A stretch of 24,661 nt of DNA from Candidatus Hodarchaeota archaeon (GCA_016839665.1 JAEOTU010000375.1:1-24661), one strand, 5' to 3'; shown: positions 7,817 to 16,324, counted from the first letter of the stretch. The notes: generated from the letters alone by a model not told the origin. Numbers and translations are program-made.

Positions 7817-9127
7817 TTGGTTTGGACTAGGGTGCATTCAACAAACGATTCTGATTCGAAGCAACAGCGGACAACAAGTGACTTTCCATCTATGATCAAC
7901 ATTATCGTACTTAATAGCTTAGGTTTTTTCTTTCTAGATTTCTTGATTCCTTTCGTGGCTTCTCAGGAACTGAGTGCTGTTGGAATAGAGATGGGGATCA
8001 TATTCTCAGTTAGTGTTATTGGCTATATGATTAGTTCCCCCTTTGTAGGGATAATTACAGATAGAATATCTAAGAAATTTCTGGTTTTCATTGGTTCTAT
8101 TGGGAGAGGTATCGCCTATTTCATCCTCTTTTTCGCGATAATTCTGAAATCTCTTTTTGGAATAGCCGTTGGCATGTTTTCTCTAGGTCTCTTTGCAGGA
8201 TTTTTTTGGATTCCATTGAGAGCATTAATAGCAGAAAAATCAAGTATTAAAAATCGTTCTTATGCTTATGGCAGACAACAATCAGCACAAGGTATAGGAA
8301 CCTTTTTTGGAGCGTTTATAGGATTTGGGATATTGTTGTATGGAGTCGAAATTGCTCCCAGCAACTCTTTCTTAATGTATAGTGCCTTGATTGTTTTTGG
8401 ATTAGCGAATTGTCTTGCTGGAATCATCTTTTTCACACATGTTGATGAATCGATTAAATTTAGTGAGAGAGAAGAGAAAATAACTGCAGCTGATCCTTCT
8501 GTACAAAAGAACTGGATTCCTACTGGTCTTGTCATTGGTTTAAGTTTATTGTTCATTGTGTTATTCTTGAGTCAAACCAATGGGTCCCTAGCAAAACCTT
8601 TCCTCAATGTCTATTTACTCGAGAATATCGAGAATAATCCAACTTTAGCCGCATTAGCCTATGCTCCTTCTGGATTTGTATCAATGTTATTGGCTCCCAA
8701 ACTGGGGGAAATTGCTGATAGAACTAATCCGTACGTTGGAATTAGTTTAGCAAGTGCCTTGGGTGCAATAATTACATTTTTTCTTATTAATACATCAAAC
8801 CTGTGGATTTTTGCTGGATTATTGGTTCTAGATGTAACCATTGTAACAACTGGAGGCTTAATTATGAGTAATTTTGTTAGTCGTGTTTCGAAGACTCATA
8901 GAGGAAAAATATTTGGTTTTCAATCGACTTTCACAAATTTCGGAGCAATAATTGGTCCAGTCGTAGGGGGAATAGTTTGGGATTTCTTTGGACCAAAGTC
9001 ACCATTCATAGTTTCTATATTCGTGGAATTAGCCCTTATTCCACTTTTTATCATCGCAATCTTTTATTTAAAACCTCATTTAGCTGAATCACTGGAAGAA
9101 AAAGAATATGTCAAACAAGATAGTTGA
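7817..9127 (+). CDS. Major facilitator superfamily transporter
   Basis: A 436-residue polytopic membrane protein with about 12 hydrophobic segments. The MFS loop motif is clear after the second segment: GIITDRISKKFLVFIGSIGRG (about 81-101), and a related loop appears after segment 8 (PKLGEIADRTNPYVG). It probably exports or imports a small organic solute by proton coupling, but the substrate cannot be read from the sequence. The start is uncertain: TTG 7817, GTG 7832 and ATG 7892 are all in frame. ATG 7892 starts just before the first membrane segment, while the longer forms add a polar tail. The threonine aldolase gene begins 20 bases before this gene ends. Confidence 0.87.
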   Translation: MVWTRVHSTNDSDSKQQRTTSDFPSMINIIVLNSLGFFFLDFLIPFVASQELSAVGIEMGIIFSVSVIGYMISSPFVGIITDRISKKFLVFIGSIGRGIAYFILFFAIILKSLFGIAVGMFSLGLFAGFFWIPLRALIAEKSSIKNRSYAYGRQQSAQGIGTFFGAFIGFGILLYGVEIAPSNSFLMYSALIVFGLANCLAGIIFFTHVDESIKFSEREEKITAADPSVQKNWIPTGLVIGLSLLFIVLFLSQTNGSLAKPFLNVYLLENIENNPTLAALAYAPSGFVSMLLAPKLGEIADRTNPYVGISLASALGAIITFFLINTSNLWIFAGLLVLDVTIVTTGGLIMSNFVSRVSKTHRGKIFGFQSTFTNFGAIIGPVVGGIVWDFFGPKSPFIVSIFVELALIPLFIIAIFYLKPHLAESLEEKEYVKQDS

Positions 9128-10163
9128 CCTTAGGTCAGATACTGTTACCAAACCATCACCCGAGATGTGGGAAGCATTAAAATCTCTGAAGAATTCGGAT
9201 ATTGGTGATGATGTTTTCCGAGAGGACCCTTCTGTAAATGAACTAGAAGAGACTGCTGTAAAAATCACCGGAAAAGAAGCCGCATTACTAGTAACGTCAG
9301 GTACTCAAGGAAATTTAGTCTCTTTGTTGAGTTCTACTCATCCTGGAGAAGAAATATTAGTAGAATCAATGAGTCACATTTTATTCTATGAGGTGGGTAG
9401 TGCTGCTCGAGTTGGGGGATTAACTCCAAGAGCATATTTCTCGAAAAAAGGACAAGCATCTCTAGATGATGATTTGTACCCCCTACTTAGGCCACGGAAT
9501 GATGATCACCAAGCTTGGACAACTTTGATCTGTGTCGAAAATACACATAACAACCATGGAGGAACCGTTCTTCCTCCGACATATTTGAAGGATCTCAATA
9601 CCTTTGCCAAGCAGAATAATAATATGAATGTTCACATGGATGGAGCTCGCATCTTTAATGCAGCAATCGCTTTGAAGTTGCCTGTTACCGATTTCACAAA
9701 ACACGTTGATAGTATGACTTTTTGTCTCTCCAAGGGCCTTTCCTGCCCCGTTGGATCCGTTGTTGTTGGGACACAGGAGTTAATTGATCGTGCAAGGAAG
9801 AATCGGAAAATGCTTGGAGGTGGAATGAGACAGGCGGGAATTATTGCAAAATTGGGTCTTGTGGCATTGGAGGATAAGTGGATCAAACGACTTGAAGAAG
9901 ATCATGATAATGCAAGACGCTTAGCAAATGGATTGAAAGAATCCTCTCTCCCAATAAAAATCCAAGATCCAGAAACTAATATTGTTATGGTTGAATGCCC
10001 AATGGCAACAGAAAAATTAGCTGAAGTTCTTGCTGACAACGGTATTCTCACTCTTAGTAAGGGGAACAAATTACGTCTCGTGACTCACTATGGAATTACA
10101 TCCGAAGATATCGATTTCAGCATTAATCAAATTCTCGATGTGTTAAAACCATTCTTAGTCTGA
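9108..10163 (+). CDS. ltaE: Low-specificity threonine aldolase (PLP-dependent)
   Basis: A 351-residue fold-type I PLP enzyme that splits L-threonine or L-allo-threonine into glycine and acetaldehyde. Signatures in order are VDLRSDTVTKPSPEM (6-20), GDDVFREDPSVNELE (33-47), the PLP-stacking His90, ENTHNNHGG (144-152), HMDGAR with Asp178 (176-181), the Schiff-base Lys209 in CLSKGLSCPVGS, and MLGGGMRQAG. The length matches the family. The start overlaps the MFS gene by 20 bases, implying one transcript. The product supplies glycine or allows threonine breakdown. The symbol follows family resemblance; stereospecificity is not visible. Confidence 0.93.
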   Translation: MSNKIVDLRSDTVTKPSPEMWEALKSLKNSDIGDDVFREDPSVNELEETAVKITGKEAALLVTSGTQGNLVSLLSSTHPGEEILVESMSHILFYEVGSAARVGGLTPRAYFSKKGQASLDDDLYPLLRPRNDDHQAWTTLICVENTHNNHGGTVLPPTYLKDLNTFAKQNNNMNVHMDGARIFNAAIALKLPVTDFTKHVDSMTFCLSKGLSCPVGSVVVGTQELIDRARKNRKMLGGGMRQAGIIAKLGLVALEDKWIKRLEEDHDNARRLANGLKESSLPIKIQDPETNIVMVECPMATEKLAEVLADNGILTLSKGNKLRLVTHYGITSEDIDFSINQILDVLKPFLV

Positions 10164-10263
10164 AAATTCTCACTAGTATGAAGCTTTCAAAAATAGATTA
10201 AACTAAAATTATTTAAACCAGTCGAAAGTCACAATCCGTCTCTTTTTCTTACCACATTCAGAA

Positions 10264-10273
10264 TATATATAAG
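10264..10273 (+). promoter_or_regulatory. TATA-like box before the zinc-ribbon membrane protein
   Basis: TATATATAAG lies 57 bases before ATG 10321, leaving a leader of about 25 bases after a start near 10297. Confidence 0.5.
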
Positions 10274-10320
10274 TGACAAATCCATAAATGAATTAGAAGT
10301 ATTCTGAGTATGGGATTATT

Positions 10321-10824
10321 ATGAGTATGAATGAATGCCCAAATTGTGGTGAATTAGCCAAAACTTCCGAGTTCTTTTGTCAGAGGTGTGGAACTGCTTT
10401 AACGGCTCCTCAAAGACCTCGCGTGAAAGAAGTCAGAGGATACATTCAAATTATCGGGACCGTTGAAATTGTCTTAGGCATCATTGGAATGATCGTTAGT
10501 TTTGTGGGTTTGATAGTAACAGTTTCAATTTCTGTATTGCTTTCTAGCGGAGGAATACCATTGGAACCTTCCGATTCTTTGGATCCAGCGATAATTGCTC
10601 CGTTTCTGGGAGTCATTCTAGGTGTTATTGCAATTATTGGCGTTAGTTTCTCTGTCGTGGCCATTATTAGTGGAATAAAGTTAATGCAATACAAAAATTC
10701 AGGTAGAATAGGTACAATGATAATCGGAGCCTTTAGTTTGTTCGTTGTTCCAGTTGGAACTATTTTTGGAGTAGCTGCGCTCTATCTTTTAACTAAACCC
10801 GAAGTAGAGCCTTTATTCCTTTAG
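10321..10824 (+). CDS. Small membrane protein with N-terminal zinc ribbon
   Basis: A 167-residue protein. The first 24 residues form a zinc ribbon with CPNCG and CQRCG (Cys6, Cys9, Cys20, Cys23). A short basic linker (PQRPRVKEVRG) follows, then three hydrophobic stretches at about 43-72, 88-120 and 135-160 that read as membrane segments. Proteins with this design are common in archaea and have no defined function. The ribbon would face the cytosol and could hold a partner. ATG 10327 is a second possible start. A T9 tract follows the stop as a likely terminator. Confidence 0.75.
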   Translation: MSMNECPNCGELAKTSEFFCQRCGTALTAPQRPRVKEVRGYIQIIGTVEIVLGIIGMIVSFVGLIVTVSISVLLSSGGIPLEPSDSLDPAIIAPFLGVILGVIAIIGVSFSVVAIISGIKLMQYKNSGRIGTMIIGAFSLFVVPVGTIFGVAALYLLTKPEVEPLFL

Positions 10825-10832
10825 GATCATCA

Positions 10833-10841
10833 TTTTTTTTT
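10833..10841 (+). terminator. T9 tract terminator after the zinc-ribbon gene
   Basis: Nine T residues begin 9 bases after the TAG at 10822-10824. An archaeal intrinsic terminator needs only such a tract; no stem is evident. Confidence 0.45.
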
Positions 10842-10849
10842 CTCCCTTG

Positions 10850-10946
10850 TTGTTTAGGTTATCAAAGAAAAATTTTTCAGACCCTATCAAACACAATGAC
10901 TATTGGCTTTCTTTGCTAAAGAAAATCTTGTAGGCGACCTAAACAA
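10850..10946 (+). promoter_or_regulatory. Structured leader of the alpha/beta hydrolase gene
   Basis: TTGTTTAGGT (10850-10859) is the exact reverse complement of ACCTAAACAA (10937-10946), whose last base is the A of the ATG. Inside the 77-base spacer, TTTCTTT (10908-10914) pairs with AAAGAAA (10918-10924) around a 3-base loop. In RNA the long arm would touch the start codon, so a translational switch is possible. It could equally be a pair of protein-binding sites. No riboswitch class is recognised. Confidence 0.3.
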
Positions 10947-11812
10947 TGGAATATGAATCACTGGAGTTAAACGACCAGACAAGAGCGTTTCTTCCTGGCG
11001 AGTTTATTCAACTTACGGATGGTTATGTACATTATGAGTTAACAGGATCACCAGAAAGTGATGTCGTAGTATTAATCCATGGTTTTTCGGCCCCACTAAT
11101 GGTGTGGGATCAGACCTATGAATTTTTGGTGAAAAATGGGTTTAGAGTTCTACGATATGATTTATTTGGTCGTGGCTATTCAGATCGGCCTAAGATCAAG
11201 TATAAGATGGAACTTTTTACCAAACAACTCTATGAACTAGTTAATCAACTCGAACTGACCAATGACAAATTCAGCATTGTTGGTCTTTCGATGGGTGGAG
11301 GAATAAGTGTTGTGTTTGCTGATAAATATCCAAATTTGGTGAAAAAAGTGGCACTGGTTGATCCAATTGGATTCTCATTTGGAGGCAATATCCAACTCTA
11401 TATTTTAAAGATACCAATGTTGAATAAACTGTTGATGAAGTTCATTGGCCATAAAAAACTCATTCAATCCCAAAAACCTGATTTCTATCAGTATGATAGA
11501 ATAGATGAGTATTTGGATAAATATAAAGAACAACTGGCATACAAAGGATATCTACAAGCTATTCGGTCGACCGCGTTAAATACACCGTTTACAAACTTGG
11601 GGAAAACATACGAAAAGCTAGAACAACGAAAAGTGCCTATACAGCTCTTTTGGGGTGAAAAAGACCAAACCATTCCATTTAAAACAAGTCGAAAAGTCCT
11701 CGCAACAGTTCCTTCTATTGAATTTCATCCTATCAAAGATTGTGGTCATATGCCTCAGTATACGCATCCTAATGAAGTTAATCCTCTTCTATTAGAATTC
11801 TTGCGAGATTAG
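10946..11812 (+). CDS. Alpha/beta-fold hydrolase
   Basis: A 288-residue hydrolase with an intact triad: nucleophile Ser115 in GLSMGGG, Asp240 in WGEKDQTIPF and His268 in DCGHMPQY. Oxyanion-side HGFSAPLMVW (45-54) and YDLFGRGYSDRP (71-82) are standard. A helical lid lies at about 145-205. The nearest relatives are general esterases, lipases or C-C bond hydrolases (MhpC-like), so the substrate is unknown. It has no signal peptide and is presumably cytosolic. The start at ATG 10946 sits at the end of a structured leader. Its TAG directly abuts the reverse stop codon of the kinase gene at 11813. Confidence 0.88.
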   Translation: MEYESLELNDQTRAFLPGEFIQLTDGYVHYELTGSPESDVVVLIHGFSAPLMVWDQTYEFLVKNGFRVLRYDLFGRGYSDRPKIKYKMELFTKQLYELVNQLELTNDKFSIVGLSMGGGISVVFADKYPNLVKKVALVDPIGFSFGGNIQLYILKIPMLNKLLMKFIGHKKLIQSQKPDFYQYDRIDEYLDKYKEQLAYKGYLQAIRSTALNTPFTNLGKTYEKLEQRKVPIQLFWGEKDQTIPFKTSRKVLATVPSIEFHPIKDCGHMPQYTHPNEVNPLLLEFLRD

Positions 11813-13075
11813 TTATGAAAGAATCTGTAGGGTTTGAATTAGATCTTCTTTTTTTGTAAAAGATTTGTTTGAACTTAGAACATACTGCATCGCATTATAC
11901 TTTGGGATATTGCCATATTGATTTAGAGGGTTCCTTGTGACATAACAGGCTGCCATTAAATGACCACTAAGAGCTAAATTTTTTAGGTGTTTTATTTTAA
12001 TCCCACCATTATTAAATAACTCTAGATATAATCCATTTTTTGTCCACTCAACTTCAAAACCTGCTCGGAATGAGTCTCCAGCTCCAATAAATTTATCAGC
12101 TTCAGTTATGATATAGGGGGATTCAACCGCAACGGGGCCAACGGAATTTCCATCAGGATCAATGTATATTAAATGTACTGACGTCCCTGCTGTTGCACCA
12201 AAGATTCGTGGAGTATTCTCCTTAAAGGTATACCGTGCTAGTTCAACTAGGAATTCATTATTTTTTCCTGATTGAGTTTTACTCTGTATTGGGTATCCTA
12301 TTGTATTAGCGATCATCATTGCTTCATCTTGAGAGGCAAAAAACCAACTTAAATGAGGTAATACAGGAATCAATAATTTATACCCTTCGATACACTCTTT
12401 TTCTCTTATTGATCTCTCTGGATCATTGGATAAGGTATGAGGATCAACTGTTGTGATATAATTTTTCTCCCTAAGTGATTTCATTACTCTTCCGAGTTTT
12501 CTCCCATTCTCACTGTCCATTATTTTAGCTAGAGAAGAGTAGAGATAATGAACAATAGCACCATCTTTTAACTGAGTCAAAGCGTTCATAATTTCCCAAT
12601 TTTCTAGATCTAAATCATCTACAGCATTGGGACAATGAAGAATAGCCTCCCGTTTACCAATTAGATCTTGAGCGGGTCTAATAAAAGAAGCACTAGAGGG
12701 TTTCTTTTCATTTATAACAATAATGGGAAATACTCCTGTTATTAGCATTAGATCATACATAAATTGTCCATGGTTATCTAGATTATCATTAAAATCCCCT
12801 TTTCCAAAAGAAGTCAATATTCCAACTGTTCGTCCCGCTTTAGCGGCTAGAGGCCCTAGATTTAGTGTTCCACCACCCATAACATACGAGTTTTCATTAC
12901 AATCTAACCAATCCTTCTTAACTGGCACCATTTTTTTGCTATTAACAAGGACTCCTTCAATGGCTATTTTGTTAAGAAATTTAAACTTAGGATTATACAT
13001 GTCAGCACATGTGGTACCAATATACAAAATATCCAGATTTCTGATTTTATTAAGAGATAATCCTTTGATTTCCAT
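11813..13075 (-). CDS. PfkB-family carbohydrate or nucleoside kinase, enlarged
   Basis: A 420-residue ribokinase-fold protein, longer than the usual 300-340. Visible motifs are an early GGGTLNLGPLAAKAG (67-81, the substrate-side glycine region), DPHTLSNDP (211-219), FFASQDEAMM (245-254, at the place of the N-x-x-E motif) and the PfkB signature GAGDSFRAGF (331-340) with catalytic base Asp334. The family phosphorylates sugars, nucleosides or similar alcohols with ATP or ADP. The extra residues fall between about 20 and 65 and around 260-295. The substrate is unknown. It follows the unrecognised 323-residue gene by 28 bases on the same strand, suggesting shared transcription. Confidence 0.8.
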   Translation of the reverse strand: MEIKGLSLNKIRNLDILYIGTTCADMYNPKFKFLNKIAIEGVLVNSKKMVPVKKDWLDCNENSYVMGGGTLNLGPLAAKAGRTVGILTSFGKGDFNDNLDNHGQFMYDLMLITGVFPIIVINEKKPSSASFIRPAQDLIGKREAILHCPNAVDDLDLENWEIMNALTQLKDGAIVHYLYSSLAKIMDSENGRKLGRVMKSLREKNYITTVDPHTLSNDPERSIREKECIEGYKLLIPVLPHLSWFFASQDEAMMIANTIGYPIQSKTQSGKNNEFLVELARYTFKENTPRIFGATAGTSVHLIYIDPDGNSVGPVAVESPYIITEADKFIGAGDSFRAGFEVEWTKNGLYLELFNNGGIKIKHLKNLALSGHLMAACYVTRNPLNQYGNIPKYNAMQYVLSSNKSFTKKEDLIQTLQILS

Positions 13076-13103
13076 CTTATGATCTTCTCAGAATGGGATT
13101 CAA

Positions 13104-14075
13104 TTAACCTATAAATAAACTCTCAAGCAAAGGTTTTCGATAAACTTTCCTTCCGCTTTTAAACCAGTCAGTAGTCATATCCGCACTTCCGAAGGGGGGT
13201 CTTAGGTCGCCATATTTTGGCTTTACAGATGGTTTTGCCATAATTAGTTCTAATGGTACAGCCGAATTCTCATTAACAACGGCATAAGAATTGCTATTGT
13301 TGTCTTGATGTAAATTAATCCATGCGTGTGCACAAGAAGTAAAATCAGGAGTTGCTACATATATTTTCTGACCTTTTTCTAAAACTATAGGTGTTAATCC
13401 CTCTACTTCTCTTTGTAAACCTTTAGGAATTTCATATTCATCTTCAGTTTCTTCTCCCCTCCTTAGAGCTTCCTTTAAGTATTCTCTTCGTTTATTCACA
13501 GGATGTTTCAGGGCCTTTTGATCTATAAAAAAGCAAATTTTACTTTCACTGAGATCAGTTAACAATGTGAAATCTTCAAACTTTGCTGGGATCATATCTA
13601 TGTATCCTTCTTCCTCCCATAATGTTTGAGGAGTAGTAGCTGAATCATCAATCATAACATAAGTCCAATCTGGGCTCCATGTTTCATTTGGTGGTTGAAA
13701 ACCGTTTAAAATCGTTTTCACATCTATTGTTCCAGAGGGAACTTCTTTTTCTCCTGAATAAACTGTCGGATCAAACACAAAAACATTATTATGACCATGC
13801 TGTATTAAGAATGGAGATACTATCCCCTTATTGCATATTACGTCATTAATTCCTACATATAATGCAATTATTGTTTCAGGAATTGATGGAATCAAATGAG
13901 CGAGTTCTAAAGCATCAATACCCTCCCCTGGTGCAAAATATTGGGGAAATTTAGACATTGCGAAATACGCGTTCCGAATGAAGATCTGATAATCTTCTAT
14001 ACTGATTGGAGATTCATTAGGAATAGTGATTTTTCTTCTAAGCATTTTTACCATCGCAATATCAATGTCATCCAA
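13104..14075 (-). CDS. Unrecognised conserved-looking soluble protein
   Basis: I do not recognise this 323-residue protein. It has no signal peptide, membrane segment or cysteine cluster. Its composition is mixed alpha/beta with proline-rich spots, including PSGTIDVKTILNGFQPPNE (about 107-125), MIDDSATTPQTLWEEEGY (about 140-157) and a C-terminal KPKYGDLRPPFGSADMTTDW region near 285-304. A charged helical stretch (KRREYLKEALRRGEETEDEYE) lies near 199-219. AGGA lies six bases before ATG 14075, and a TATA-like box at 14121-14129 fits. The PfkB-type kinase follows 28 bases downstream, so it may act in the same pathway, perhaps as an enzyme on the kinase product. This link is inference. Confidence 0.75.
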   Translation of the reverse strand: MDDIDIAMVKMLRRKITIPNESPISIEDYQIFIRNAYFAMSKFPQYFAPGEGIDALELAHLIPSIPETIIALYVGINDVICNKGIVSPFLIQHGHNNVFVFDPTVYSGEKEVPSGTIDVKTILNGFQPPNETWSPDWTYVMIDDSATTPQTLWEEEGYIDMIPAKFEDFTLLTDLSESKICFFIDQKALKHPVNKRREYLKEALRRGEETEDEYEIPKGLQREVEGLTPIVLEKGQKIYVATPDFTSCAHAWINLHQDNNSNSYAVVNENSAVPLELIMAKPSVKPKYGDLRPPFGSADMTTDWFKSGRKVYRKPLLESLFIG

Positions 14076-14120
14076 GTTCCTGTAGAATTTCCAAAGATCT
14101 TTTTAGAGTCTGCTATTTCG

Positions 14121-14129
14121 TATAAATTA
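14121..14129 (-). promoter_or_regulatory. TATA-like box for the unknown-protein/kinase unit
   Basis: It reads TAATTTATA on the minus strand, 46 bases before ATG 14075; transcription would start near 14098. Confidence 0.45.
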
Positions 14130-14167
14130 GTATTTTTACGAGATTAACCTCCATTCATAAGCAGAAT

Positions 14168-14356
14168 TTAGCTTTCAATAATAAATATCAGTAGTAAGAA
14201 TGCTACTAGGAGAACAAGGGAAAATGCTCCAAGAATAGTCTGCATTAGACCTGGTAGTGGTATTATATAAAGTATGATTAGGACGATAATACAAACAATG
14301 GCCCCTATTATTTCTCTCCTTTTTTCCTGCGGAATTTTCCAGTTAAATTTAACCAT
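14168..14356 (-). CDS. Small two-segment membrane protein
   Basis: A 62-residue protein: a basic N-terminus (MVKFNWKIPQEKRREI) then two hydrophobic helices at about 17-35 and 39-60 separated by PLPG. AAAGGA lies just before the ATG. It follows the secreted GATase-like protein by 35 bases on the same strand. Its function is unknown. The good SD site and amphipathic start argue that it is real. Confidence 0.6.
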   Translation of the reverse strand: MVKFNWKIPQEKRREIIGAIVCIIVLIILYIIPLPGLMQTILGAFSLVLLVAFLLLIFIIES

Positions 14357-14391
14357 TGTCCTTTCAGCTACTCTTTGTTATCGTTGCGATT

Positions 14392-15477
14392 CTATAAACT
14401 TTTTTTTAACCGTTTGAACGTAAACAAAATTAAAATGGATAGAACTATAAAATGAACATCCCAACTGGGTGTTATTAGAATATTGGATTCTGTAGTTGTA
14501 CTGGAGAGTGTTGTAGTAGTAGTTGTGATTGAAACTTTTGACCAATCGAGAAGACTATGAGTTAAGTTGATGTTTTGAATGCTGCTATTGGCGAAAGAAG
14601 CCTTATTAAAATTTAACATGCTCTTATAATCAGAGAAGATTGATTTTCCAGTAAAGATCATCTTGGATTCAGCCCAAGAACCAATACCCCATTCAACAGC
14701 GACCATAGCGATCGAACCATTTCTATGAGGTGTGTGACTTTCCCAAACATCGTCATCATCGTTATCTCGGTCTTGGATCAATGCGTACTTGGAACTGTTT
14801 ATAATCCAGTCTATATTAGCAATCGAATCCCATGTGACATTTGAACCAGGACTCTTGCTTATATTTCCATGATTGGGACCATTCCATGGTACAACTGCAG
14901 TTGGATTTTGCATGAATATTTTCTTAATTTCAGGTGACCAAGGTGTGCGGAGAAGGTCATCCCATTTGGTGTTTGGATTGGTAACATTGGCTATAACTCG
15001 ATATGTGGCGCCGTCTTTGGAGACAGGATCACTGACTTCATCGTCAACGAAGATGACGTGGCCACCAAGATCCACAATTAATTCATTGAGATCCGCTGGG
15101 TTCCAGTAGCCACCATAATCAGAATCTCCAGCAACCCAGAGGGTTTTATTACCTGAATTCCACCAAGTTACAATAGGTGTAGTTTCTTCCTCTGTCAGGA
15201 AATCTGGAGCATTAAGGATAAGAATTTCAGTATTTTCTAGGACTTTATTATCAAGATATGCTGTTGGTACAACTTCGTAACCCCAGGTTGTCGCGTTGGT
15301 TGTGAAACCCTCTATCGAGTAGTTGAAAGTATGATAAATATTGAAAACAACGACTCGGGGCAACCTTGCTAGGTCGGCGTTTACAGTCTGATTTGGGATT
15401 TTAAATGTATTAAGTGAAAGAAAAGTAATCGACATTATTATTATGAATCCAACCTTAAAACTAAACCTTTTTACCAT
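14392..15477 (-). CDS. Secreted GATase-like surface protein with C-terminal anchor
   Basis: A 361-residue exported protein. A signal peptide spans about 1-32 (MVKRFSFK then a hydrophobic core). The main domain begins at RVVVFNIYHTFNYSIEGF and alternates strands and helices (TEILILNAPDF, KTLWVAGDSDYGGYW, GHVIFVDDEV), resembling the class I glutamine-amidotransferase-like or DUF4350/GIFT fold. No Cys nucleophile is evident, so it is probably a binding domain. An acidic loop DRDNDDDDVW may bind calcium. The tail is a Thr-rich stalk, a hydrophobic anchor (HFIVLSILILFTF) and KRLKKSL. I start at ATG 15477 because GGGTGA at 15483-15488 is well placed. GTG 15486 would lie within that site. It shares its fold and anchor style with the left-edge protein. 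Confidence 0.82.
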   Translation of the reverse strand: MVKRFSFKVGFIIIMSITFLSLNTFKIPNQTVNADLARLPRVVVFNIYHTFNYSIEGFTTNATTWGYEVVPTAYLDNKVLENTEILILNAPDFLTEEETTPIVTWWNSGNKTLWVAGDSDYGGYWNPADLNELIVDLGGHVIFVDDEVSDPVSKDGATYRVIANVTNPNTKWDDLLRTPWSPEIKKIFMQNPTAVVPWNGPNHGNISKSPGSNVTWDSIANIDWIINSSKYALIQDRDNDDDDVWESHTPHRNGSIAMVAVEWGIGSWAESKMIFTGKSIFSDYKSMLNFNKASFANSSIQNINLTHSLLDWSKVSITTTTTTLSSTTTESNILITPSWDVHFIVLSILILFTFKRLKKSL

Positions 15478-15482
15478 TGAGT

Positions 15483-15488
15483 TCACCC
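15483..15488 (-). promoter_or_regulatory. Ribosome binding site deciding the start at 15477
   Basis: GGGTGA on the minus strand ends five bases before ATG 15477. It overlaps the in-frame GTG at 15486 and argues against that longer start. Confidence 0.5.
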
Positions 15489-15526
15489 TAGCGTTTCATA
15501 AATTTCCTTCTAAGACGTCTATCTAT

Positions 15527-16309
15527 CTATTTTTGAAACTTATCTGAGCTATCTATAAATTGGCCGTGACGACCTTCTCCGTTGAGAAAGCGTTGTATTC
15601 CCTCATTCACTTCTTTAAGCGACTGTAATCCATGGTTGAACTCATTCATCAACGCATGTTTCAGATTATAATCAAATTGTTCGTAAGTTGATAATCGGTC
15701 TTCTCTAAGACAGGTTTGTGGAAATCTAGCAATTTGTCCAGCCATTTTCTCTGCTTCAATTCGTGAGTCACCGACATTAACGATTCGATTGGCAAGACCA
15801 AAAGTTAACGCTTCTTCGGCATATACAGGACGGCCAGTGAGAATCATGTCAAGTGCTCTGCTTAGACCAATCAGTCTTGGTAGGCGTATAGTTCCTCCAT
15901 CGATCAGAGGCACACCCCATCTGCGATTGAAAACACCAAAAACTGCATTCTTTTCCACAACTCTTAGATCACACCAAAGGGCTAATTCAAGGCCCCCAGC
16001 TACCGCGTAACCTGCTACTGCAGCAATGACTGGTTTTGATAAAATCATCCTAGTTGGTCCCATCGGTCCATCCCCTGTTTGTTCAATACGATTCCCTTGC
16101 CCAGCTTGAATAGCTTTTAAGTTTGCTCCTGAACAGAAACATCCATAGTCTCCCCATAGAACAGCTACTTCTGCGTCTTTATCTTTTTCAAATTCCTTAA
16201 ATGCTTCTGACAATGCGATAGCAGTTGGACCATCTACCGCATTTCGTACTTCAGGATTATCTATCACAATCGTCCATATAATGTCCTTCTTTTCGATTCT
16301 AATTCCCAT
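15527..16309 (-). CDS. Crotonase / enoyl-CoA hydratase-family protein
   Basis: A 260-residue crotonase-fold protein. The oxyanion and CoA-binding parts are clear: CSGANLKAI (59-67) and AGYAVAGGLELALWCDLRV (99-117). Glu108 aligns with the first catalytic Glu of rat enoyl-CoA hydratase (Glu144). At the second (Glu164) it has FNRRWGVPLIDGGT (127-140), placing Asn128 there and Asp137 nearby. So classical hydration of enoyl-CoA is doubtful; another crotonase reaction such as isomerisation or decarboxylation is possible. It lies 15 bases after the aminotransferase gene, in the same direction. The purine-rich GGAAGG just upstream supports ATG 16309. Confidence 0.87.
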   Translation of the reverse strand: MGIRIEKKDIIWTIVIDNPEVRNAVDGPTAIALSEAFKEFEKDKDAEVAVLWGDYGCFCSGANLKAIQAGQGNRIEQTGDGPMGPTRMILSKPVIAAVAGYAVAGGLELALWCDLRVVEKNAVFGVFNRRWGVPLIDGGTIRLPRLIGLSRALDMILTGRPVYAEEALTFGLANRIVNVGDSRIEAEKMAGQIARFPQTCLREDRLSTYEQFDYNLKHALMNEFNHGLQSLKEVNEGIQRFLNGEGRHGQFIDSSDKFQK

Positions 16310-16324
16310 GTCCTTCCACTCAAA

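Noticed and set aside
15478..15486. GTG start at 15486 for the secreted GATase-like protein
   Set aside because: GTG lies within the SD motif that points to ATG 15477.
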